Source: Nitrososphaerota archaeon (GTDB taxonomy: Archaea > Thermoproteota > Nitrososphaeria > Nitrososphaerales > Gagatemarchaeaceae). Taken from it: 49,542 nt of DNA. Below, in pieces: positions 15,856-22,992 of this stretch. The notes below the pieces were generated by a model. That model ran no database searches, was not told where the DNA came from, and saw only the letters and a list, made by a program, of their open reading frames with translations. Position 1 is the stretch's first letter. The number at the start of each line of letters is the position of its first letter. Location of the stretch: positions 9,890 through 59,431 of the forward strand of contig JAPCJP010000010.1 in assembly GCA_027886885.1 (NCBI GenBank). The letters are read 5' to 3'. The position numbers were made by a program, and so were the translations under genes.

Positions 15856-17570
15856 AATATAGCCGACTCCTTGGTGGTGCCGTAGACGGTGTCCTTGATG
15901 CTCTTTCCGGGGGGCATGAACGGGAAGACATCCTCTTCGTGGGAGACCGGGACCTCTATGACCATGGGGGAATCGCCGGAGATCCCCTCCTTCAGGTTCT
16001 TGCGGAACTCGGCCAGCGACCCCACCGTCCTACCTTCTACCCCATAGGCCTCCGCGAGCTTCACGAAGTCGGGGATGTTCTGGAACCTGATCCCGATATA
16101 GCGTCGGTTGTACATCAGGCGCTGCCACTGCTCTACCATCCCCAGACTCCTGTCGTTGAGGATCACTGAGACCACCGGCAGGTTGTGCTCGACTGCCGTG
16201 GCGAGGGCCTGCTCGGTCATGACGAAGCTACCGTCTCCGTCCAGGTCGACCACGGGTACGTCGGGCCTGGCGAACTTCGCGCCCACCGCGGCGGGTAGAC
16301 CGAAACCCATGGTCCCCAGTCCAGTCGATGTTATCCAGGTCCGAGGTCTTAGCACCCTGTAATGTATCTCCGCCCACATCTGATGTCGGCCGACGCCGGT
16401 GGTGAGAATGGATTCCGGCGGGAGGACCTCGCGCATGGCCTTCACTATCTTGGGGCCCGAGAGCTCCGAGTAGGAGTCCCTATACGCGGGGATGCCCTTC
16501 ATGGTCTCCCTGACCTCCTCGAGATGCTTCAGCCAAGCGTTGTCGTCGGTCTTCTTGGCAGCCCGCCGGGCGACTGCTTCGAAGAGCATCATGAGGACCT
16601 CGTTTGCGTCGCCCAGGATGCTCAGGTCGACCATCTTGTTCTTGTTGAACTCAGTCGGGTCCGCGTCTATGTGGATGATCTTCGCTTCGGGAGCGAATTC
16701 GTGGAAGTTCCCGGTCGAACGGTCGGAGAAGCGGACGCCCACGGCCAAGAGCAGGTCGCACTCGCTGACGATCTTGTTCGCCTCGGCCCTTCCGTGCATC
16801 CCTATGGGACCGACCGAGAGAGGGTTGTCTTCGGGGAACGTGCCCTTGCCCTGGAGGGTGGTGATCACGGGTGCCATCAGGAGCTGGGCTAGGGCGGTGA
16901 ACGGTTCGGACGCGCCCGCTATGCGAATCCCGCCCCCTCCGAACAATATGGGACGCTGGGCCTTCACCAGCATCTCGGCCGCCCGCTCCACGTCGCGGCT
17001 GTCAACCGCGACGCTGGGCCGATAGCCCCTGATCTGCACAGATTCGGGGAAGGTTATCTCAACCTCCTCTTGCTGTACGTCCTTGGGAATGTCCAGGAGC
17101 ACGGGGCCGGGCCGTCCCGTCTGGGCGATGAAGAAACTCTTCTTCACTGCCGCTGGTATCTCCGCCGCCGATAGGGGTTGGATGGTGTACTTTGTGACAG
17201 GGGTGAGAACACCGATGACGTCCGTCTCCTGGAAGGCGTTCCTGCCGGTCATCGCCTTCGAGACCTGGCCGGTTATGGCGACCATGGGCGAGGAATCTGC
17301 GAAGGCCGTGGCGACCCCCGTCACCAGGTTCGTGGCGCCAGGGCCAGACGTGGCCGAACACACCCCCGCCTTGCCCGATACTCGGCCGTAGGCGTCCGCC
17401 ACGTGGGCGGACACTTGTTCGTGCCTACACAGCACGTGTTTAATCTTGGAGTCCCAGAGGGCATCGTAGAAGGGAAGGTTCGCACCTCCGGGCATGCCGA
17501 AGATGTACTCCACCTTCTCCCTTTCCAAGGCCTCCACGATGGCCCGAGCACCTGACATTTTTTCACTCAT
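15852..17570 (-). CDS. ilvB: Acetolactate synthase large (catalytic) subunit
   Basis: A thiamine-diphosphate enzyme that makes acetolactate and acetohydroxybutyrate, the first common step of branched-chain synthesis. From ATG 17570 it has 572 residues. The N-terminal VEYIFGMPGGANLPFYDAL and the activating Glu in CRHEQVSAHVADAYGR are present. The cofactor-binding motif VVDLDGDGSFVMTEQAL runs through NDRSLGMV near residue 480. I choose ATG 17570 over GTG 17582 because a GGTGA ribosome-binding sequence lies 8 nt upstream of it. It heads the seven-gene ilvB-ilvN-leuA-leuC-leuD-leuB-ilvE operon. A dyad overlapping its TATA box is a candidate control site. Confidence 0.95.
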   Translation of the reverse strand: MSEKMSGARAIVEALEREKVEYIFGMPGGANLPFYDALWDSKIKHVLCRHEQVSAHVADAYGRVSGKAGVCSATSGPGATNLVTGVATAFADSSPMVAITGQVSKAMTGRNAFQETDVIGVLTPVTKYTIQPLSAAEIPAAVKKSFFIAQTGRPGPVLLDIPKDVQQEEVEITFPESVQIRGYRPSVAVDSRDVERAAEMLVKAQRPILFGGGGIRIAGASEPFTALAQLLMAPVITTLQGKGTFPEDNPLSVGPIGMHGRAEANKIVSECDLLLAVGVRFSDRSTGNFHEFAPEAKIIHIDADPTEFNKNKMVDLSILGDANEVLMMLFEAVARRAAKKTDDNAWLKHLEEVRETMKGIPAYRDSYSELSGPKIVKAMREVLPPESILTTGVGRHQMWAEIHYRVLRPRTWITSTGLGTMGFGLPAAVGAKFARPDVPVVDLDGDGSFVMTEQALATAVEHNLPVVSVILNDRSLGMVEQWQRLMYNRRYIGIRFQNIPDFVKLAEAYGVEGRTVGSLAEFRKNLKEGISGDSPMVIEVPVSHEEDVFPFMPPGKSIKDTVYGTTKESAIF

Positions 17571-17598
17571 CGTAATTGTCACCCATAATCAAAGGCAT

Positions 17599-17623
17599 CT
17601 CGCTAGAAACGGTATATAGCGAG
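17599..17623. promoter_or_regulatory. ilvB promoter with 7-bp dyad over the TATA box
   Basis: CTCGCTA at 17599-17605 and TAGCGAG at 17617-17623 form a perfect 7-bp inverted repeat with an 11-nt spacer. The minus-strand TATA-like CTATATACC (about 17612-17620) overlaps its distal arm, roughly 30 nt upstream of the likely transcription start of ilvB. A factor bound here would block TBP or TFB, so it is a candidate repressor site. Confidence 0.4.
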
Positions 17624-17769
17624 TGCTAATCTAAAATAATCAACGCTAGCTGCCGAAGAGTCTCGGACCTGAACCCAGCGTTTTCCTGCATCGACACTCA
17701 GTGAGGGCAAATGGCTATTTAAAATTTAGGACGCTTCGGTTTAACGCTTGATGAGCCCACGTAGACTTA

Positions 17770-17788
17770 AATATAACGGCCTTATATT
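17770..17788. promoter_or_regulatory. Dyad overlapping the promoter of the COG2522 regulator
   Basis: AATATAA (17770-17776), 5-nt spacer, TTATATT (17782-17788): a perfect 7-bp inverted repeat. The left arm is part of CTTAAATATAA, a strong archaeal TATA box 20-28 nt upstream of the TTG at 17794. The arrangement suits autoregulation by the encoded HTH protein (inference). A second AT-rich block, TATTTAAAATTTA near 17714-17727, may be another promoter. Confidence 0.4.
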
Positions 17789-17793
17789 GGCTC

Positions 17794-18225
17794 TTGAATC
17801 GGTTGATCCATCCCTACGAGATCATCTCAAAGTCAGCGCTCCCAGCTTTCAGGGCAATGGTCTCCAAGAGGCTTACCGACAACTACGACCTCACCCAGCA
17901 GCAGGTCGCCAACCGTCTGGGGGTGACCCAGGCTTCGGTCAGCAACTACGCGCGAAAGGCGCGGGGGATGATGCTCAACCTGGAGGTCGACCCGAATCTA
18001 AGCAAGGCAGCCGACCGGGTCGCCGAAGTGCTATCATCCGAGAGCCCGGACCAGCGGGAAGCGCTGCGGCTGATGACGGAGGTCTGCGATTACATCAGGT
18101 ACAACCACGTCATGTGCAAGCTCCACGGAGACCTCGAGCCGGGGTTCAAGACGGAGGGTTGCTACGCCTGCGTCGGCGGTCTCTCGCTCGAGAGCACGAC
18201 GATGAAGCTTAAGGGCAGTTTCTAG
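17794..18225 (+). CDS. COG2522-type XRE-family HTH regulator with four cysteines
   Basis: A 143-residue predicted transcription regulator. The N-terminal HTH (residues 7-60) contains LPAFRAMVSKRLTDNYDLTQ and the recognition region QQVANRLGVTQASVSNYARK, matching the archaeal COG2522 type. The C-terminal part has four cysteines (98, 108, 123 and 126; the last pair as CYAC) that could bind Zn or an iron-sulfur cluster. The TTG start at 17794 is chosen because family members begin just before HPYEIISKSALPAF and a TATA box lies at leaderless distance. lipA starts 14 nt downstream, so the regulator is probably co-transcribed with the lipoyl synthase. Whether it controls lipA/E1-E2, the divergent ilv operon or both is unknown. 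Confidence 0.8.
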   Translation: MNRLIHPYEIISKSALPAFRAMVSKRLTDNYDLTQQQVANRLGVTQASVSNYARKARGMMLNLEVDPNLSKAADRVAEVLSSESPDQREALRLMTEVCDYIRYNHVMCKLHGDLEPGFKTEGCYACVGGLSLESTTMKLKGSF

Positions 18226-18239
18226 GCGGGTTTACCGTC

Positions 18240-19136
18240 GTGGAAGAAAAACCCCAATGGCTGACGGTGATGCCGACTTCCAGCGAAAATTATCTCAGGC
18301 TCAAGGGAATGTTCCAGGAACTCAACCTGCACACCGTCTGCGAGGAGGCCCACTGTCCCAACGTGAGCGAGTGCTGGGGCGGCGGCACGGCGACCCTGAT
18401 GCTGATGGGAGACGTCTGCTCGAGGGCGTGCAGGTTCTGCATGGTGACTCCCGGGCGGCCGAACGCGCCCCTGGATGAGCAGGAGCCTGAGAACGTCGCC
18501 CTCGCGCTGTCCAAGATGGACCTGAACTATGTCGTCCTCACTTCGGTGGATAGGGATGACGTAAGCGACGGGGGCGCGGCTCACTTCGCCAGGACCATAA
18601 GCGCCGTGAGGGAGATGAGCCCGGGCATGCTCATCGAGGTGCTCGTCCCTGATTTCCAGAACGACGTCGATGCCATAAGGAAGGTCGTGGCGGCCAGGCC
18701 TGACGTGATCGCCCACAACCTTGAGACGACACTTTTTCTCACCGAGACCGTCAGAGACCCGAGGGCCAACTACTGGCAGTCGCTCTCGGTCCTTCGCACG
18801 GTGAAGAAGCTTGACAGGAGGCTATTCACAAAATCCTCTCTCATGGTCGGCCTCGGCGAGGGTGAGGAGGAGGTCAGGCTGGCGATGGTCCACCTGAGGG
18901 AGGCTGGGGTGGACTTCCTCACCATAGGCCAGTATCTCCGACCCTCCAACAGGCACCTCAAGGTCGCCGAGTACGTGACCCCAGAGACCTTCGAAAGGTA
19001 CCGGCGCATGGGAGAAGAGTTGGGATTCAAGTACGTCGCGTCCGGGCCGCTCGTGAGGTCCAGCTACAAGGCTGGAGAGTACTACATCAGGTCCATCGTC
19101 CAGCAGGAAAAGACAATCAGCGAACTCCGCCTATAG
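18240..19136 (+). CDS. lipA: Lipoyl synthase LipA
   Basis: A 298-residue radical SAM enzyme that inserts two sulfurs into octanoyl groups on lipoyl domains. Both iron-sulfur sites are visible: the auxiliary cluster Cys34, Cys39, Cys45 (CEEAHCPNVSEC) and the radical SAM Cys60, Cys64, Cys67 (CSRACRFC). The auxiliary serine motif RSSY is at about 273-276. NAPLDEQEPENVA and VEVLVPDF-like segments agree with LipA. The start is GTG at 18240. Canonical LipA is uncommon in archaea, where a two-protein LipS1/LipS2 type or lipoate scavenging is more often described. It precedes E1alpha by 49 nt. Confidence 0.95.
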   Translation: MEEKPQWLTVMPTSSENYLRLKGMFQELNLHTVCEEAHCPNVSECWGGGTATLMLMGDVCSRACRFCMVTPGRPNAPLDEQEPENVALALSKMDLNYVVLTSVDRDDVSDGGAAHFARTISAVREMSPGMLIEVLVPDFQNDVDAIRKVVAARPDVIAHNLETTLFLTETVRDPRANYWQSLSVLRTVKKLDRRLFTKSSLMVGLGEGEEEVRLAMVHLREAGVDFLTIGQYLRPSNRHLKVAEYVTPETFERYRRMGEELGFKYVASGPLVRSSYKAGEYYIRSIVQQEKTISELRL

Positions 19137-19185
19137 TTTGGAAACTCTTATCTGAGGGAATCGCGCCAGCAAAAATTGCCGTTTC

Positions 19186-20253
19186 ATGGAAATGCTACAG
19201 GTGGTAGGGCCTGACGGTAGCTATGACGCTAAGTTAGAGCCTAGCCTCCCTCAGGAAGATCTTCGTCGCATGTACCGCTACATGCTGATGGTGCGGAGGT
19301 TCAACGAGAGGATGCTCCTTCTTCAACGTCAGGGCCGGATCGCTTTCTTCACAGAGTCGAACGGCGAGGAGGCTTGCCAGATCGGTGGAGCGTGGCCCCT
19401 CAACCGCGGCGACTGGGTATACCAATCCTACAGAGACGCTGGCATGTGCCTCGTGCGCGGGGTCACCCTCAAGGCACTGGTCGACCAGCTCATGGGCAAC
19501 GCCGACGACCCCAACAAGGGGCGACAAATGGGGGCGCACTGGGGCTACAAGGAGTCAAACATGGTTAGCCTCGCCAGCCCAGTGGGGACGCACATAGTGC
19601 AGGCCGTCGGCACGGCCTACGCCGCGAAGTTCAAGAAGGACAAGACTGTCTGCTTCACCACGTTTGGCGACGGAGCGACCTCCCAGGGGGAGTTCCACTC
19701 GGCTCTGAACTTTGCGGGCGTGTTCAAGGTGCCCGTCGTCTTCTTCTGCGAGAACAACCAATATGCGATATCCCTCCCGTTCAGGAGACAGACAGCGTCG
19801 GAGAACGTCGCGATAAAGGCCGAGGCCTACGGCTTCGAGGGGGTATTGGTCGACGGTAACGACGTCCTGGCCGTGTACAAGGCGACGAAGGCCGCGGTCG
19901 ACAAGGCGAGGTCAGGAGGAGGTCCCACCCTAATCGAGGCCGTGACCTATAGGATGGCGGGACACTCGTCGTCTGATGACCCGAACAGATACAGAAGTCC
20001 GGAGGAGACGGAGCACTGGAAGGCCAGGGACCCCATCAAGAGGTTCAGGGCGTACATGACAAAGAAGGGGCTTCTGACAGAGCAGGAGGACCGTGCCATG
20101 CAGGAGAAGGTGGAGAACGAGATTGTCACTGTCATCAAGGAGAGCGAGAAGGTCCCGCAGCCACCGGTCACCTCCATGTTCACAGACGTCTATGCTGAGA
20201 TCCCGTGGTACCTCAAAGAAGAGTCCGACGAGCTAACCAGGGAGGGGAGCTAG
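19186..20253 (+). CDS. 2-oxoacid dehydrogenase E1 component, alpha subunit (branched-chain type)
   Basis: A 355-residue thiamine-diphosphate subunit that, with E1beta, decarboxylates a 2-oxoacid and passes the acyl group to E2. The cofactor motif GDGATSQGEFHSALNFAG runs into ENNQYAIS (about residues 160-197). The later loop YRMAGHSSSDDPNRYRSPEE, followed by HWKARDPI, resembles branched-chain 2-oxoacid dehydrogenases (HSTSDD pattern) more than pyruvate dehydrogenases. ATG at 19186; E1beta follows after 3 nt. Archaea use ferredoxin oxidoreductases for most 2-oxoacids, so a complete dehydrogenase complex points to an aerobic or facultatively aerobic lifestyle (inference). Substrate preference is not proven. 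Confidence 0.88.
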   Translation: MEMLQVVGPDGSYDAKLEPSLPQEDLRRMYRYMLMVRRFNERMLLLQRQGRIAFFTESNGEEACQIGGAWPLNRGDWVYQSYRDAGMCLVRGVTLKALVDQLMGNADDPNKGRQMGAHWGYKESNMVSLASPVGTHIVQAVGTAYAAKFKKDKTVCFTTFGDGATSQGEFHSALNFAGVFKVPVVFFCENNQYAISLPFRRQTASENVAIKAEAYGFEGVLVDGNDVLAVYKATKAAVDKARSGGGPTLIEAVTYRMAGHSSSDDPNRYRSPEETEHWKARDPIKRFRAYMTKKGLLTEQEDRAMQEKVENEIVTVIKESEKVPQPPVTSMFTDVYAEIPWYLKEESDELTREGS

Positions 20254-20256
20254 CCG

Positions 20257-21231
20257 ATGCCCTCGCTCAACATGGTCCAGGCCGTCAACGGGACGCTGAG
20301 AGACGAGATGCGCCGCAACGGCAACATGGTCCTCCTGGGGGAGGACATCGGAAGGAATGGCGGCGTGTTCAGGGCGACGGAGGGCCTCCTCGACGAGTTC
20401 GGGCCGGAGCGGGTGGTCGATACTCCTCTGTCTGAGGACGGCATCATCGGCATGGCGATTGGCATGGCGCTCTACGGGCTCCAGCCGGTCGCAGAGATTC
20501 AATTTCTCGATTTCATCTACCCGGCGTTCAACCAGATAGTGAGCGACCTGGCGAAATTCAGGTACAGGTCCGGCGGACAGTACCCTGTGCGGATGGTGGT
20601 AAGGACGCCCTACGGGGGCGGGATAAAGGGAGGGCTCTACCACTCGCAGAGCACCGAGGCCTACTTCACCCACACTCCGGGGCTCGTCGTGCTCACACCG
20701 TCCAACCCCTACGACGCCAAGGGTCTCCTGGTCTCTGCGATGCGCTCTCCCGACCCCGTGATATTCCTAGAGCCAAAGAGGCTCTACCGGACTATCAAGC
20801 AGGAGGTGCCTGCCGAGGACTACTCCATCCCCATAGGGAAGGCTTCGTTGGTGCAGGAAGGGGACAATGTGACGCTGATCACGTGGGGACCAATGGTCCA
20901 GACCTGCAGAGAGGCCGTGGCATTGGCGGGTCGGGAGAACATCAGGGTAGAGCTCATAGACCTCAGGTCCCTGTTGCCCTTTGACCTGGAGACCATCCTC
21001 GCCTCCGTAGAGAAGACTGGCCGGGTGGTCATAGCCCACGAGGCCGCGAAAATCTCGGGTTTCGGAGGAGAGATCTCAGCCCAGATCAGCGAGCGGGCCA
21101 TGGATTCGCTGAGGGCGCCCATACTGCGGGTGGCCGGATACGACACGCCGTTCCCCTACGCCCTGGAGAAGGTATACCTGCCCTCACCAGAAAGGATACT
21201 TAGGTCCATTCGTAAGGCTTACAACTACTAG
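20257..21231 (+). CDS. 2-oxoacid dehydrogenase E1 component, beta subunit
   Basis: A 324-residue partner of E1alpha. The N-terminal part begins LNMVQAVNGTLRDEMRRNGN and has the conserved VLLGEDIGRNGGVFRATEGL and VVDTPLSEDGIIGMAIGMAL segments; the Glu of the last helps activate thiamine diphosphate. TPYGGGIKGGLYHSQSTEAY (near residue 113) and the C-terminal transketolase domain with VVIAHEAAKISGFGGEISA are intact. ATG at 20257 has a purine-rich GGGAGGGG-like sequence upstream within the end of E1alpha. E2 follows 9 nt downstream, so the three genes are one operon. Confidence 0.92.
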   Translation: MPSLNMVQAVNGTLRDEMRRNGNMVLLGEDIGRNGGVFRATEGLLDEFGPERVVDTPLSEDGIIGMAIGMALYGLQPVAEIQFLDFIYPAFNQIVSDLAKFRYRSGGQYPVRMVVRTPYGGGIKGGLYHSQSTEAYFTHTPGLVVLTPSNPYDAKGLLVSAMRSPDPVIFLEPKRLYRTIKQEVPAEDYSIPIGKASLVQEGDNVTLITWGPMVQTCREAVALAGRENIRVELIDLRSLLPFDLETILASVEKTGRVVIAHEAAKISGFGGEISAQISERAMDSLRAPILRVAGYDTPFPYALEKVYLPSPERILRSIRKAYNY

Positions 21232-21240
21232 GCGTCTCCG

Positions 21241-22458
21241 ATGCAGTTCGAATTCAGGCTTCCGGACATAGGTGAGGGTGTCGCCGAGGGTGAGGTTCTC
21301 AAGTGGATGGTGAAGGAGGGGGACAGCGTGAAGGAGGACCAGTCTCTCGTGGAGGTCATGACAGACAAGGTGAACGTCCAGATTCCCTCCCCCAAGGACG
21401 GAGTGGTCTCGAAGATCTTCGCCAGGGAAGGCGAGGTCGTGAAGGTCGGACAGACGATTATTGCCATCGAGGTCGCAGGCGAGGCGGGCGCGCCAAAGGT
21501 CCAGGAACCCCGAGCGGCTAGTCCGAGTCCCATGGTCGTTCAGGGTGCGATGGCTCAGACCCTTCAGCCCCAGAGCCTTCCCGACAGGGTCCTCGCCACG
21601 CCTGCTACCAGGAGGCTGGCCCGAGAGCTGGGTGTCGACATAACCAAGGTCAAGGGGACGGGCCCTGCAGGCAGGGTGACGGATGAGGATCTCAGGCCCC
21701 GCGCGGGAGCGGACGCAACGACGCAGAACGTCGACCAGGGCGTCAAGAGCGTTCAGGGAGAAGAGAGAGTTCCTCTCAAGGGCGTGAGAAAGGCGGTCGC
21801 GGACCGGATGACAAAGTCCGTGCACACCGCGGCCCAGGTGACGATGGTGGAGGAGGTCGACATGACGGAGCTCGTCCTGCTAAAGGAGGCGTTCAAGGGG
21901 AGCGCGGAGAAGAGAGGGGTGAAACTGACGTTCCTCCCGTTGGTGATAAAGGCCGTGATTCCTGCCTTGAAGGAGTTCCCCTACGTCAACTCGAGCCTTG
22001 ACGACTCTCGAGGGGAGATCGTCCTCAAGAAGAGCTACAACATCGGCGTGGCAACGGACACGGAGCAGGGCTTGATGGTCCCGGTGGTCAAGGCAGCCGA
22101 CACCAAGGACATTTTTGTCATCGCCGGCGAAATCGACAGGCTCGCCCAGAAAGCCCGCTCAGGGGAGCTGACCCTCGAGGATGTCCACGGAGCCACCTTC
22201 ACTGTGACCAACATCGGTTCCATCGGGGGCGTTTTCTCGACGCCGATCACCAATTACCCCGAAGCCGGAATTCTGGGTTTGCACAGAATCACAAAGCGGC
22301 CGGTGGTGCGTGATGGGAAAATCGAGGTCAGGGACATGATGTATGCGTCCCTCAGCTTCGACCACAGGGTCATCGATGGCGCCTACGCCGCGCGCTTCAT
22401 GAAGCGCTTCGTCGAGATCGTGCAGGAACCGAAGAAGCTGCTGGCCGAGATCCTCTAG
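21241..22458 (+). CDS. 2-oxoacid dehydrogenase E2, dihydrolipoyl acyltransferase
   Basis: A 405-residue E2 core enzyme. It has one N-terminal lipoyl domain (residues 2-78) with lipoylation site Lys43 in EVMTDKVNVQ, and a Pro/Ala/Gln-rich linker. A peripheral subunit-binding domain follows at about 118-155 (ATPATRRLARELGVD through GTGPAGRVTDEDL), which would bind E1 or E3. The catalytic domain (about 180-405) ends with the active-site His375 and Asp379 in LSFDHRVIDGAYAARF. Its lipoyl group would be made by LipB/LipA in this window. ATG at 21241. The 3' end overlaps the convergent RAM gene by 4 nt. Confidence 0.94.
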   Translation: MQFEFRLPDIGEGVAEGEVLKWMVKEGDSVKEDQSLVEVMTDKVNVQIPSPKDGVVSKIFAREGEVVKVGQTIIAIEVAGEAGAPKVQEPRAASPSPMVVQGAMAQTLQPQSLPDRVLATPATRRLARELGVDITKVKGTGPAGRVTDEDLRPRAGADATTQNVDQGVKSVQGEERVPLKGVRKAVADRMTKSVHTAAQVTMVEEVDMTELVLLKEAFKGSAEKRGVKLTFLPLVIKAVIPALKEFPYVNSSLDDSRGEIVLKKSYNIGVATDTEQGLMVPVVKAADTKDIFVIAGEIDRLAQKARSGELTLEDVHGATFTVTNIGSIGGVFSTPITNYPEAGILGLHRITKRPVVRDGKIEVRDMMYASLSFDHRVIDGAYAARFMKRFVEIVQEPKKLLAEIL

Positions 22459-22682
22459 GCCTCAACCAGCGTCTCGGTGCTTCGGACCCCGGTGTTCGAG
22501 TTTATCTCTCCTGTTAGCTTCCTGATTTCAGGGTATCCGCTGGCGTCCACAAAGGCTACCAGGTCGTACCTGCCATAGGCAATGAAGACCTTCTTAACCC
22601 CCTTGAGCTTCCTCGTCTTCTCGAGCACGGCCGTAGCTTGGAGCGGAGTGGTCTTGATGAGTATGCACGCGCGGAGTGTCAT
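22455..22682 (-). CDS. Stand-alone Lrp/AsnC ligand-binding (RAM) protein
   Basis: A 75-residue protein equal to the C-terminal RAM domain of Lrp/AsnC regulators without any DNA-binding domain. The beta-alpha-beta pattern ACILIKTTPLQATAVLEKTR, VKKVFIAYGRYDLVAFVDA and the final STETLVEA are diagnostic. Stand-alone RAM proteins bind amino acids and can form mixed oligomers with full Lrp proteins or enzymes. It follows a second RAM gene by 17 nt, and ilvC lies further upstream on the same strand, which suggests sensing of branched-chain amino acids (inference). ATG at 22682. Confidence 0.88.
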   Translation of the reverse strand: MTLRACILIKTTPLQATAVLEKTRKLKGVKKVFIAYGRYDLVAFVDASGYPEIRKLTGEINSNTGVRSTETLVEA

Positions 22683-22699
22683 CCCATCTACACCCCCCC

Positions 22700-22933
22700 T
22701 TACTCGCTCTCCACCTGTGGGAGGGTCTCAGTGAAGACGACCCCTCCGAGCCTTGAGGCCTTCAGGACGGCATGGGCCAAGGCTTTGCTGTTGGGAGCTT
22801 CCACGTCGACGACTATATCGTACCTACCGAGCACCGAGAAGGAGGTCTTGACCTCGGGAATCTGCCTAAGCCTCTCGGCCACCTGGTCGAACTTTCCCCG
22901 CTCTGCCCGGATGAGGATGCATGCGGATATCAA
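22700..22933 (-). CDS. Stand-alone Lrp/AsnC ligand-binding (RAM) protein
   Basis: A 77-residue second RAM domain protein, clearly related to its downstream neighbour but divergent in sequence. It begins SACILIRAERGKFDQVAERL, has the central SFSVLGRYDIVVDVEAPNS and ends GVVFTETLPQ, again with no HTH. The start is TTG at 22933; a weak TATA-like CGTTATTAG lies about 34 nt upstream (22963-22972). It lies 59 nt after the ilvC stop. The pair probably arose by duplication and may form hetero-oligomers. Confidence 0.85.
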   Translation of the reverse strand: MISACILIRAERGKFDQVAERLRQIPEVKTSFSVLGRYDIVVDVEAPNSKALAHAVLKASRLGGVVFTETLPQVESE

Positions 22934-22992
22934 ATTGCAATCGGCGTGAGATTGAGCCGTCGGCTAATAACGGTTCCTAAAGGGAGTCGCGA

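Noticed and set aside
22455-22933. Reading the two RAM genes as truncated Lrp regulators
   Set aside because: Both have clean starts and full RAM domains, and no HTH remnant is visible upstream; stand-alone RAM proteins are a known type.
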